Below are positions 22,117 through 32,226 of a stretch of 64,000 nucleotides of DNA, in pieces; within the stretch, counting starts at the first letter, position 1; the number at the start of each line of letters is the position of its first letter. The DNA is taken from contig CATIUR010000001.1 of the NCBI GenBank assembly GCA_949592205.1, positions 264,270,250 through 264,334,249 on the forward strand, given 5' to 3'. The stretch comes from Helichrysum umbraculigerum (taxonomy: Eukaryota > Streptophyta > Magnoliopsida > Asterales > Asteraceae). Made by a program: the position numbers and the translations under genes. A model generated the notes under the pieces. It was not told where the DNA came from. It was given only the letters and a program-made list of their open reading frames with translations, and ran no database searches.

Positions 22117-24966
22117 ATGTCAACACCTTACCCTGATTGGACCCAGCTTTTGGCTCTTCCTTCACCTATTAAACGCTTACCTTCCTCAAAACAACTTTTA
22201 CCACTTTTTATTCTTGAACAAAATCTTGTAAACAAAAGGAATGACGAGTTTCAAGACAACATAGATGCCATGATAAAAATTTCCAACAAATTAATTTCTA
22301 ACATGGAGTCTATTTTGGAAAACTTGAATTTTATTGAGGAAAGTACGTCGGCAACTACCATTCAACCCAATGATGTGTTAATCGTCACTAGGGGAGGAAA
22401 AATAACCAAAGTTGATCCGCCACCACCAGATAACACCCTCGAAAACACTTCTTCGCCTACACCTACACCGAGTGAACATGTGTCAATTGACATCCCTGTC
22501 ACAACACCTGACTCATCAACAACCAAAACTCCGGATTATGTACCTCGCACGAGAATACCTTATCTCGGTAGACTTAAGAAGAAAAAGCAAGAAGCCCAAT
22601 TCGGTAAATATCTGGAAATGTTTAAAAGTTTGCACTTAAATGTTAGACTATTAGATGCTTTAGTAGAAATGCCCACATGTGCCAAATTCTTTAAAGAACT
22701 TCTTTCAAACAAAGAAAAACTCAGGCAAATAGTTAGTTTACCCTTAGATGCTGAATGCTCTTTAATTGTACAACATGGTCTTCCACCTAAGTTAGGAGAC
22801 ACTGGACGTTTTACAATACCTTGTTTTCTCCAAGAGATCCAAATTAGTAATGCTTTAGCTGACCTAGGTGCTAGTGTTAATCTTATGCCTTATTCCCTCT
22901 ATAAGAAATTAGGATTAAATAACCTACTGCCTACTCGTATGACCATTCAATTAGCTGACAGATCAGTTAAACTCCCTCGAGGAATTGCTGAAAATGTCAT
23001 GGTCAAGGTCGATAAATTCGTCTTTCCAGTAGACTTCATCATCATGGATATAGAGGAAGACACCCACATCCCACTCATCCTTGGCAGACCATTCTTAAAT
23101 ACTGCCAAGGCCGTAATCGACGTAAACGAAAAATCTTTAAAACTAAGAGTCGGGAAAGAGGAGGTCACCTTTAGTGTCGATCGATTAATGAAGCAACCCC
23201 TGGAAGAGGACCTTGGTTTGTGCGATACTATGCAGGACATCTTTGATGAACATCTCCACGAAGTGTTGGCACTATCCAGCCAGAACCCGATACCTACCAC
23301 GGTAGTCACTGTGCGAAGATTATATAACGAGGATCCTGGGCTGCAGTCCGCAATCACTTCGCCAGCAAATTCTGAAGAACTTCTATTTCCCTTGTTTGAA
23401 AAGAAGCTATCTTGCACTAATGATAAAACGATAGCCATTGGGATGCGGTACACCGATACCTTGGCTAAAAAGAGATACATCCACACTCGATGCCCCGAAT
23501 CCAGCTCCTTCAATTAAAGAAATCCTGGATTCCTTCAAGGGAATGAGTATTGAGCCACCACCATTTGAATCTCAATTAATCAACCAACCCGAACCTCTAA
23601 TTAACCATAACCCAATCCTCAACAGCTCAATTTCAAGAATTCCAATTCACCGACAACGGAGAAATTATTCTCACCCGAAATGACGAAGTGTCCTCATCAT
23701 CGGTCAACAAATACGAGCTAAAAACGAACGAATTTTCAAACCAAACCGAATGGGTCGAGATAGCATCCATCTCTACATCCGAACCTGAGATAGACGAGGC
23801 ACCTTTCCAAGCTGAATATGAGAAGCTGAATAGGGACGAAATAGCTAGAATGAAGCCGTCTATTGAGGAACCACCAAACTTGGAATTAAAAGAATTACCA
23901 CCTCACCTTGAATACGCTTAACTCCAAGGAACCTCCCAACTCCCTGTAATAATCTCAAAGGAGTTGAAACCAAAAGAGAAAGCTCAACTAGTTGATGTGT
24001 TGAAATCACACAAGAAAGCAATCGCATGGAAAATTTCTGACATACAAGGAATTATTCCTAACTATTGTACGCATAAGATCCTGATGGAGAACGATTTCAA
24101 ACCATCCGTTCAAAGGCAGAGACGAGTAAACCCTAAAATTCAAGACGTAATGAAACAAGAGGTTATCAAACTCTTGGATGCTGGACTAATATACCCAATT
24201 TCTGACTCACCGTGGGTTAGCCCTGTTCAAGTCGTCCCGAAGAAAGGAGGAATGACGGTCATTACAAACGAAGAAAATGAGCTCATACCAACTCGGACCG
24301 TCACTGGTTGGAGAGTTTGTATTGACTACCGAAAGTTAAACGAAGCAACTCGCAAGGATCACTTTCCACTTCCGTTTATCGACCAAATGCTCGAGAGACT
24401 GTCGGGAAACGAATTCTACTGTTTCCTTGATGGATTCTCTGGTTATTTCCAAATTCCGCTCGATCCAAAGGACCAGGAGAAGACGACGTTTACATGCCCG
24501 TATGGAACGTTCGCATATCGACGAATGCCATTTGGATTATGCAATGCACCTGCAACATTCCAAAGATGCATGGTTGCAATTTTCCATGACATGATCGAAC
24601 AATGCATGGAAGTCTTCATGGATGACTTCTCTGTCTTTGGAGACTCTTTTGCATCTTGTTTATCCAACCTCGATAGGATGCTCGCCAAGTGTGAAGAATC
24701 GAATCTCGTTTTGAATTGGGAAAAATGTCACTTTATGGTAAAGGAAGGAATAGTCTTAGGACATAGAATATCAAAGTCAGGAATCGAAGTAGACAAAGCC
24801 AAAGTCGAAACTATTGCAAAACTCCCACCACCCACCAACGTTAAAGCCATTCGAAGTTTCCTAGGTCACGCTGGGTTCTACCGTTATTTTATCAAGGACT
24901 TCTCCAAAATCTCTCGACCAATTACCCACCTGCTAGGAAAAGATATCAAATTCGCATTTGATACCA
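22117..24966 (+). pseudogene. Athila-1 pol, 5' part: protease and RT
   Basis: The first frame (22117-23517) has an unfamiliar N-terminus without a capsid-type gag domain or zinc knuckle. From about residue 178 comes the Athila protease flank, and then the retropepsin core: ALADLGASVNLMP near residue 245, with the GRPFLNTAKAVIDV flap-side motif further on. A frameshift near 23440-23520 moves coding to another frame. A stop near 23681 and a TAA at 23919-23921 break the linker. RT runs from about 23922 with KKGG, GWRVCIDYRKLNEATRKDHF, FCFLDGFSGYFQI-like motifs and the catalytic VFMDDF near 24618. It stops at 24966 where S1 is inserted; the coding frame resumes without shift at 37339. It would act in the cytoplasmic particle. 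Confidence 0.88.
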
Positions 24967-25289
24967 GTTGTTTGTCCCTAACCTTGGATCTTACGGCACC
25001 GAGTCAATCTAATCGCTAGCGGAAATAACAATTAGATCACTAACCAATCACACGAATAATCAAACACAAAGAATACGAATCAAAACGTTGTTTATTCGAT
25101 TATAGTCAATCAGATTACAGAGATTTCGACTAATGGTGTTTTAGGGTTGACTATAATCGAATAAACAACGTTTTGATTCGTATTCTTTGTGTTTGATTAT
25201 TCGTGTGATTGGTTAGTGATCTAATTGTTATTTCCGCTAGCGATTAGATTGACTCGGTGCCGTAAGATCCAAGGTTAGGGACAAACAAC
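24967..25289. repeat. Fold-back 5' LTR of S1
   Basis: A palindrome with two 143-base arms (24967-25109 and 25147-25289), identical by eye, around a 37-base loop. The right arm equals the last 141 bases of the LTR plus the two-base spacer before the primer site, and matches 37198-37340. The left arm and loop are the reverse complement of about 37162-37340. The first roughly 230 bases of the LTR, including the promoter-side GCGACGT cluster and TATA box, are missing. Confidence 0.88.
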
Positions 25290-25301
25290 TGGTATCAGAG
25301 C
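25290..25301 (+). promoter_or_regulatory. Primer-binding site of S1
   Basis: TGGTATCAGAGC, complementary to initiator tRNA-Met, two bases (AC) after the LTR end. The identical AC spacer is seen in S2. Confidence 0.9.
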
Positions 25302-25510
25302 AGAAAGTGCTCGTTTTGGCGATTCGGATCGAGTTTGGGATTTAAAAGGACGTGATATTAGTGTGTTTTTGTGTTTATCACGTTTGTTTTGTGTTTTTAC
25401 AGGTTTTCGATCAGTATTACTGGGATAATTGAAGGTTTCTATCGTTCGGCATTCGTGGTTTTGGTTTTTAGGGTTAAAAATTCATTTTTAGGGTTTGTGG
25501 CCGCTGCTCA

Positions 25511-25786
25511 GCGCGTTTTGCGACGTACCATTGCGACGTCGGCTGCGACGTCATGTGCGACGTAGTAATTTGGACTTTAATTAGTCTGTGCGACGTCCTC
25601 TGCGACGTCATCTGCGACGTACCTCTCTACGTCGCATAGTGTGATTCTGCGACGTCCTCTGCGACGTCATCTGCGACGTACCTCTCAACGTCGCATATTT
25701 CTGATTCTTAATTGAATCCTTTGCTTTTGCGACGTACCTATCAACGTCGCATAATCTTGGTGATACGTACTCACCTACGTCGCTAA
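25511..25786. repeat. GCGACGT array in S1 leader
   Basis: About 15 copies of GCGACGT or its complement ACGTCGC by eye in 280 bases between the primer-binding site and gag. They are partly arranged as a tandem duplication of a unit holding GCGACGTCCTCTGCGACGTC. The homologous S2 leader (58155-58410) has a similar array. Its role is unknown; it could be a protein-binding or packaging region. Confidence 0.8.
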
Positions 25787-25820
25787 GATCAGAAGTTTGT
25801 TTTTCGATTAAGTAATTACA

Positions 25821-28595
25821 ATGGCAGCTGATAAAGAGGATATTAGAGGTCTAAGAGAAATGATTAAACAAAGTAATGACATAGGTTTAAGTAATAAACC
25901 TCCATTATTTACTGCGGACATGGATTATGTATACTGGAGAGACCGAGTTGAACAATACATTGATTTTCATTGTCCAGAATTATGGGGACCATTACGCGAA
26001 CGTTATGTACCTCCATTAGCTGAAGGAGAATACCGTAATATTCGTCCTGCTAAGACCAATAAAGCGATGTCTCCCGAGGAGAAGAAAGATTTTGATACTG
26101 AAAGAAAATCTTTTTCAATGATTAAAATGTGTCTAACCAAGGATGTTCTTTGGCTTTTCAGAACTCATGAAACAGCCTTTGATCTGTGGAAGGCAATTGA
26201 AACTCGTTGTGGAGGAAATTATAAGTTCAAGGAAGCCAAGCTCGAACTGATTAAGAAACAGTACGATATCTTTGACATCCTTCCAAATGAAGACACGACT
26301 TCGTTATTCACTAGGTACTCACGGTTAGTTGGTGAGTTGTTTGAAGGGGGTTATACTTTTCCTTCAATTGAAGTAAATAAGAAGCTACTGGATGTGTTGC
26401 CAAGTTCTTGGGATGTTAAAGTTCAATTTTTAAAGGAAAATGAAGAACTTGCAAACATGTCGTTGGATACGCTGATCGGGGATCTTCAAGCTCACGCGAT
26501 GGAGATTAAGAAGAAAGAAACTAGGTCTGGTGCTGTTGTTCAGAATCCTAGTGTGTATGGTGTTCAGATCAACTCTGGGAAGACTTATGGATCTGGAGTC
26601 GCTTTTGTAACAAATACAAATGCTTCATCGACTTCTTCTTCTTCCGATGGGATTCATTCTGTTTTCATGACTGGACCTTCTTCAAATCAACAACAGGTTC
26701 AGGTCTCACCTGCTATTCAGGAACAAGCTGCAATTTATACAGCTTTCTTAAGCTCATACAAGGATTTGGTTACTCAACCAAATCTTACTTTGGAGCTGAC
26801 TAAGGAAGACTATGCTCAGCTTGATGAAGATGATCTGGAACAAATGGATTTAACTTGGAATGTGGCGATGATCACCCGAAGAATTCAAAAGTTCTTGCAG
26901 AGGACAGGGCGTAAAAGTTTGGAAGGTGATGGAAAGACTGGCTTCGGATTTGACAAGAGTAAGGTCCGATGTTACAATTGTCAAAATTTGGGTCACTTCG
27001 CCAGAGAGTGCGAGAAACCCAAAATGCCAGCATCGGGATTCACAACACCATCTACTCCTCCAAAGGCCAAAGAAATGGAAGTTTCTAAGAAAGGGATTGC
27101 TGATAATGCCCTGATTGCCTTTGAGCCTACAAGTCAAGATTGGACGTCTGTCTCCCAGCATTACCAACAGTGTCTGATGGCTCACATTGTGAATGAGGTA
27201 CATGATGAACCGTTAAATTGTATTTCATGTATTAAGTTAACTGAATCTCTAAAGGCATTTCAAAATGAAACCGTAGAGTTGAGGAAAAAGAATGAAAAAC
27301 TAACCGAGTCAAATAATTTCTTAAAAGCTAATGAGAAACTTTATGAAAAACATCTTGAGGCTCATCGGTTAGATACTCAGAAATATAAATCTAAGGTTTT
27401 TAGTCAAGAAGATGCCATTAAAAGCTATCTTGTTGAAATTGAGTTACTAAATAAAGAACTTACAGATTTAAAAGCTGAGTATGAGAATTATAAGAGTAAA
27501 ATCTTAGGTTCAAATTCCTCAACGGTTGTTTTTAATGAAATTCTTAGCAAGCATGGTACTAAAGGGAAGAAGAATGAGGGATTGGGATACAACTCAGTCC
27601 CTCCTCCTACTACTCACTGTCCCCTGCCTGTTAAGGAAGGCTTTGAAGAGATTCCAGTTGATTGGTCCAAGCTTTATGGTATAAAAGCTAAAGATGCTAA
27701 AGAGACCAAACATAACAAACCGGCAAAGGAGAAAACCAAGCGGCCAGAGTACCCCTTGCCAACGTTTGTTAAGTCTGTGCATGAATCTCCTGTTAGTGTT
27801 AAGGAGAGTGTTGAGTTAAAGAATGAATCTCCTGTTATTATTGAGGAGATTGTTGAGATTGAGGACATTACGGATCAGGAGTATCCTGAGGTTAAGAATG
27901 TTGTGGTTAAACCTGAAAAAGTGATTTCAAAGATTGAACCTGAAATTAAGGTTCAACCAAATAAGGGAAAAGCCAAGGTTTTTAATTCGAAACAACAAAC
28001 TTTACAGTCACCTGTAAAGATTTTGCAAAATAAAATAGTAAATGAAAGAGTTTCGTATGATAAACCTTCAACTTCAACCTCTCAACCAAAACAAACACTT
28101 TCTAAAACATGTACGCATTGTTCATGTTCTAGAAATGTTTCTCCACCTCCTGTGGTAATTCCTCAGCCTCAACCGTTTGTTGAGACTCGTTCTTGTTTCT
28201 ACTGCAAGAAACAAGGACATTTAATCCGTGAATGTCCAAAGCTGTCAAATCAGCGATATGGGAAAGAGATGCCTAGGACATCTGTTTATAGAAACTCTTT
28301 TTCTAAATCTCCACCTAGGCGTTACTCAAACTCTCCCAAGCCTGTTTCGAAACCAAGTAATGTTGAGCAAAAATCTTTGCCAATTCAAAAGCCCAACATT
28401 ACTTCGATTACCAATTCCGAATTTTCAAAAGTTTGGAAACGTAAAGAGTCTGATGTTGACTCTTCAGTCGTCAACAATAACACATCAGATAAAAATTCTA
28501 ATTTGTTTAAAGATAAAATCCTATCTGACGTGATTATTGTTGATGACCACGGTCGACCTAAGTCTGTAAAGGCTTGGGTCACCGTTTCTCACTAA
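25821..28595 (+). CDS. gag: S1 Gag, Sirevirus type, 924 aa
   Basis: Nucleocapsid and capsid precursor that would assemble the cytoplasmic particle and package genomic RNA. The first Met after the GCGACGT array is used (MAADKEDIRG). Residues about 25-215 form the copia capsid-like region, including LWKAIETRCGG and FTRYSRLVGELFEGG, the UBN2-type pattern. A first zinc knuckle CYNCQNLGHFAREC lies near residues 384-397, a coiled-coil-prone Lys/Glu-rich stretch near 480-560, and a second knuckle CFYCKKQGHLIREC near 792-805. Two widely spaced knuckles and the long C-terminal extension fit Sireviruses. The last 22 bases overlap pol in another frame. The gene is intact. Confidence 0.9.
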   Translation: MAADKEDIRGLREMIKQSNDIGLSNKPPLFTADMDYVYWRDRVEQYIDFHCPELWGPLRERYVPPLAEGEYRNIRPAKTNKAMSPEEKKDFDTERKSFSMIKMCLTKDVLWLFRTHETAFDLWKAIETRCGGNYKFKEAKLELIKKQYDIFDILPNEDTTSLFTRYSRLVGELFEGGYTFPSIEVNKKLLDVLPSSWDVKVQFLKENEELANMSLDTLIGDLQAHAMEIKKKETRSGAVVQNPSVYGVQINSGKTYGSGVAFVTNTNASSTSSSSDGIHSVFMTGPSSNQQQVQVSPAIQEQAAIYTAFLSSYKDLVTQPNLTLELTKEDYAQLDEDDLEQMDLTWNVAMITRRIQKFLQRTGRKSLEGDGKTGFGFDKSKVRCYNCQNLGHFARECEKPKMPASGFTTPSTPPKAKEMEVSKKGIADNALIAFEPTSQDWTSVSQHYQQCLMAHIVNEVHDEPLNCISCIKLTESLKAFQNETVELRKKNEKLTESNNFLKANEKLYEKHLEAHRLDTQKYKSKVFSQEDAIKSYLVEIELLNKELTDLKAEYENYKSKILGSNSSTVVFNEILSKHGTKGKKNEGLGYNSVPPPTTHCPLPVKEGFEEIPVDWSKLYGIKAKDAKETKHNKPAKEKTKRPEYPLPTFVKSVHESPVSVKESVELKNESPVIIEEIVEIEDITDQEYPEVKNVVVKPEKVISKIEPEIKVQPNKGKAKVFNSKQQTLQSPVKILQNKIVNERVSYDKPSTSTSQPKQTLSKTCTHCSCSRNVSPPPVVIPQPQPFVETRSCFYCKKQGHLIRECPKLSNQRYGKEMPRTSVYRNSFSKSPPRRYSNSPKPVSKPSNVEQKSLPIQKPNITSITNSEFSKVWKRKESDVDSSVVNNNTSDKNSNLFKDKILSDVIIVDDHGRPKSVKAWVTVSH

Positions 28596-31500
28596 TCTCT
28601 TTCGTTTGTGCGTTGCAGCAGTCAGAACGCGTTAAAGATAGTGAATGGTATTTGGATAGTGGCTGCTCGCGACATATGACTGGCGATGTATCTCTTCTTG
28701 TGGATATTAAACCATACGCAGGAGGATATGTTGCTTTTGCTGGAGATACTAGGGGAACCATTTCTGGAAGAGGAACGTTAACTAACGGCAATGTTAGTTT
28801 TGAAAATGTGAACTACGTGGAACAGCTTACGCACAACTTGCTAAGTGTTTCACAGGTCTGTGATAAGGATTATACTACTGCGTTCACAAAGACAGAGTGT
28901 GTGATACTGAAGCCTGGGTATGTCATTCCGGAAGAATGGGTGTTACTGAGAGCACCAAGAAAGAATGACACATACATTTTGAACATGAGAACTGTTGAGA
29001 CCTCGAATGAGTATACGTGTCTCTTGTCTAAGGCTTCTGAAAAGGAATCACTGCTTTGGCACAGACGAATGGGACATATTCATTTCCGAAAAATGAATTT
29101 CTTGACTAAAAATGACCTAGTGCTAGGAGTTCCAAAACAGTCATTTGCTCTAAAGGATGACTGTATCTCCTGCCAAAAAGGAAAGCTACGTAAGAAGTCC
29201 CATAAGTCTAAGCAGGTGAATTCCATAAATGCTCCATTGGAACTACTGCATATGGATCTTTTCGGTCCAGTTTCTACAAAGAGCATTGGCGGTCGGTCTT
29301 ACTGCTTGGTAGTTACTGATGACTACTCAAGGTTTTCGTGGGTCTACTTTTTGACCACAAAGGGGGAAACTCCTGAGATTCTGGTGTATTTGTTGGACAA
29401 GTTGGCAAATCTGTGCAACTTGAAGGTGAAAAGGATACGAAGCGACAATGGAACTGAATTCAAGAACTCAACTCTCGAATTGTTTTGTGCTACAAGAGGT
29501 ATTGAGCATCAATTTAGTGCTCCGAGGACTCCACAACAGAATGGAGTTGCAGAAAGAAAGAACAGGACAATCATCGAGACAGCTCGGACTATGTTAGCTG
29601 ACTCCAAGTTACCAATTATCTTCTGGGCTGAGGCAGTTAATACTGCCTGTTATGTTCTCAACAGAGTACTCACGGTTAAGAAAAAGAACAAAACGTGTTA
29701 TGAACTTTTCAATAACCGTAAGCCAAATCTGCAGTTCCTAGAACCATTTGGGTGTCCATGCCTGATCATGATAACAAAAGATAAGGTCTCTAAGTTTGGT
29801 GATAAGGCTGTTGAAGGGATTTTTCTTGGATATTCAGTCAACTCTCCGAACAAAAGAGTCTTTAACAAATCATCGAATCAGATTGAGGAGCATTTTGAAG
29901 TGAAATGTTTAAGGTATACGGAACCTCCTCAAGGAACGGGTCCGGATTGGTTTTTTAACTATGGAAACCTCTTCAACTCTTTCAATATTCCGGAAGAAGA
30001 TGAAACGGAAGAATTGGTTTCTATACTTCATGAGCTTGATCTTACTCAAGATACACCTGTTAATAATAAACCATCCAACCCAAATCCCATTGCAACACCC
30101 GCACCTCCACCGACTAATCCTACACCTCCACAAACTACACCTACACCTTCACCACCACCCACACAACCACCCACACAACCACAAACAACTACCAAATCAC
30201 CACCATCAACACCATCACCTACTCCATCATCTTCGGCTGCTCCTTCTAAAACAGTTTATACCTACACAAAGGAGCTTCCATATGATCCAAACATGCCTCC
30301 TTTAGAGGAACCTCAAGAAGAAGATGAAATGGAGGAAACAATGGCCTACTCTCACTTATTTTCTCATGAAGATGAAGTAGAAGAAGAAGAGTTAGCCTCT
30401 CCTGAGTCTGCTGCTACTCCTGAAATTGAGGGAGATTTGAACAATCTGGGTGTGGATCTTGTGCCAGGTGCCATACCAGAAACTCGTATACATAAGGATC
30501 ACCCCATTGATAATATCATTGGTGATCCTCATGCATCTGTTCAAACACGACAGCAAGCAAAGCAGACTTCAGCTCAGCAGCTTTTGGGACTTATTGCTCA
30601 TATCGATTCATGTCATTTGTCTCAAATTGAACCTAAAAAGGTTGAACAAGCCTTAAAGGATCCATCTTGGGTCGAGGCTATGCAGGAGGAACTACAGCAA
30701 ATAAACAAGATGAATGTTTGGGAAATTGTTCCTCTACCCAAGGGTGCTCACTTGACGGGTACTCGTTGGGTTTTCCGTAACAAAATGGATGATCGTGGGG
30801 CGGTTATTCGGAATAAAGCCCGTCTGGTAGTTCAAGGATATAGTCAATTAGAAGGTATTGACTATGATGAAGTTTTCGCTCATGTTGCTCGTTTGGAATC
30901 AATTCGGATTTTTCTAGCCTATGCTTCATTTAAAGGATTCCGCGTGTATCAACTTGACGTGAAGTGTGCCTTTCTATATGGAGATGTCGACGCAGTGATT
31001 TATGTGTGTCAGCCTCCTGGTTTTGAAGACCCAAAGCATCCTAATCATGTTTGCAAACTGAAGAAAGCTTTGTATGGTCTTCATCAATCTCCTCGACTTT
31101 GGTATGAGCGACTTGCCAAGTACTTGCTGAAGAATGATTTTGACAGAGGACAGATTGATAGCACGCTTTTCATCAAACGGGAAGGAGCGGATTTGTTACT
31201 TGTGCAGGTCTATGTGGACGACATAATCTTTGGATCAACTAATGATCAGTTGTGCAAGGATTTTGAAAGATTGATGAAATCTGAGTTTGAAATGAGTGCT
31301 ATGGGGGAACTCACGTTCTTTCTGGGACTACAGGTTGAGCAATCTGACAATGGAATTTATATCCACCAGTCAAAATATGTCACTAACATGTTAAAGCGAT
31401 ATGAATTGCTCAACTGTAAACACTACGGCACTCCAATTGAAGCAAGACACAATCTTGGACCTAATGAGGACGATGAAGATTGCAAGGAGAAAGACTATCG

Positions 31501-32164
31501 CTCAATGATAGGCTCTCTCATGTACCTGACTGCCTCAAGACCAGATATAGTGTTTGCTGTTTCTCTCTGCTCACGATTTCAAGCAAATCCGAAGGTGTCT
31601 CATATGAAGGCAGTAAAACGTATTTTTGGATATCTCGCTTTTAGGCCATCTCTGGGTCTATGGTATTCAAACGAGAAAAACTTCGAGTTAACTGCCTATT
31701 CGGATTCGGATCTTGGTGGCTGCAAGATAGATATGAAGTCAACTACTGGAGGATGTCAGTTCCTTGGATCGCGCTTAGTTTCTTGGCAGTGCAAAAAGCA
31801 AACTGCGGTTGCTATTTCCACAGCTGAAGCCGAGTATGTTGCTGCTGCAAGTTGCTGTTCTCAAGTTCTCTGGATTCAGCATCAGCTGCGTGATTACGGG
31901 TTCAATCTCTCTATGACTCCTATTTACATTGATAATACAGCTGCTATATCTATAACTCACAATCCCGTACAGCACTCTAAGACCAAACATATTGAACTTA
32001 GGTTCCACTTCATACGGGATTGCTTTGAGAGACACCTTATAGATGTCGTACATATAGAGACCCTTAAGCAGTGTGCGGACCTTTTCACAAAAGCCTTTTT
32101 GCGATCACGTTTTATTGAACTGGTCAATCTGATAGGTTTAAGGTTCTTTCAGTCAAAGAAATGA
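28574..32164 (+). CDS. pol: S1 Pol: protease, integrase, RT, RNase H, 1196 aa
   Basis: An intact copia polyprotein. The protease active site WYLDSGCSRHMTG is near residues 24-36. The integrase HHCC finger begins near 162 (LWHRRMGH) and ends CISCQKG. The integrase D-D-E is seen as HMDLFGP near 226, SDNGTEF near 289 and the E of NGVAERKNR near 325. A Pro/Thr-rich linker spans about 490-560. RT follows with KARLVVQGYSQ, YQLDVKCAFL and catalytic YVDDI near 879. RNase H has YSDSDLGG near 1042, STAEAEY and IDNTAAI. The frame is -1 relative to gag with a 22-base overlap. No canonical slippery heptamer is obvious, so the mode of expression is open. It would give replication and integration functions in the particle and nucleus. 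Confidence 0.92.
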   Translation: MGHRFSLISFVCALQQSERVKDSEWYLDSGCSRHMTGDVSLLVDIKPYAGGYVAFAGDTRGTISGRGTLTNGNVSFENVNYVEQLTHNLLSVSQVCDKDYTTAFTKTECVILKPGYVIPEEWVLLRAPRKNDTYILNMRTVETSNEYTCLLSKASEKESLLWHRRMGHIHFRKMNFLTKNDLVLGVPKQSFALKDDCISCQKGKLRKKSHKSKQVNSINAPLELLHMDLFGPVSTKSIGGRSYCLVVTDDYSRFSWVYFLTTKGETPEILVYLLDKLANLCNLKVKRIRSDNGTEFKNSTLELFCATRGIEHQFSAPRTPQQNGVAERKNRTIIETARTMLADSKLPIIFWAEAVNTACYVLNRVLTVKKKNKTCYELFNNRKPNLQFLEPFGCPCLIMITKDKVSKFGDKAVEGIFLGYSVNSPNKRVFNKSSNQIEEHFEVKCLRYTEPPQGTGPDWFFNYGNLFNSFNIPEEDETEELVSILHELDLTQDTPVNNKPSNPNPIATPAPPPTNPTPPQTTPTPSPPPTQPPTQPQTTTKSPPSTPSPTPSSSAAPSKTVYTYTKELPYDPNMPPLEEPQEEDEMEETMAYSHLFSHEDEVEEEELASPESAATPEIEGDLNNLGVDLVPGAIPETRIHKDHPIDNIIGDPHASVQTRQQAKQTSAQQLLGLIAHIDSCHLSQIEPKKVEQALKDPSWVEAMQEELQQINKMNVWEIVPLPKGAHLTGTRWVFRNKMDDRGAVIRNKARLVVQGYSQLEGIDYDEVFAHVARLESIRIFLAYASFKGFRVYQLDVKCAFLYGDVDAVIYVCQPPGFEDPKHPNHVCKLKKALYGLHQSPRLWYERLAKYLLKNDFDRGQIDSTLFIKREGADLLLVQVYVDDIIFGSTNDQLCKDFERLMKSEFEMSAMGELTFFLGLQVEQSDNGIYIHQSKYVTNMLKRYELLNCKHYGTPIEARHNLGPNEDDEDCKEKDYRSMIGSLMYLTASRPDIVFAVSLCSRFQANPKVSHMKAVKRIFGYLAFRPSLGLWYSNEKNFELTAYSDSDLGGCKIDMKSTTGGCQFLGSRLVSWQCKKQTAVAISTAEAEYVAAASCCSQVLWIQHQLRDYGFNLSMTPIYIDNTAAISITHNPVQHSKTKHIELRFHFIRDCFERHLIDVVHIETLKQCADLFTKAFLRSRFIELVNLIGLRFFQSKK

Positions 32165-32200
32165 TTTGTGACTTGGGTTTTTAAGTTTTTAAATTCTATT

Positions 32201-32226
32201 AAAAAAAAAAAAAAAAAAAAAAAAAA
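32201..32226 (+). repeat. A26 homopolymer
   Basis: A run of 26 A beginning 37 bases after the pol stop. It may be a retained poly(A)-like tract or simple slippage. Confidence 0.8.

Noticed and set aside
22947..23513. 188-residue minus-strand frame opposite the Athila-1 protease
   Set aside because: Antisense shadow of the protease gene, with no motif of its own.
25290..25301. Possible tRNA gene remnants at GGTATCAGAGC sites (also 47370-47382 and 58624-58636)
   Set aside because: Only the primer-binding complement is present beside an LTR end; there is no cloverleaf.
25511..25786. CRISPR-like array
   Set aside because: The GCGACGT units are far too short, occur in both orientations with irregular spacing, and lie in a plant retrotransposon leader.
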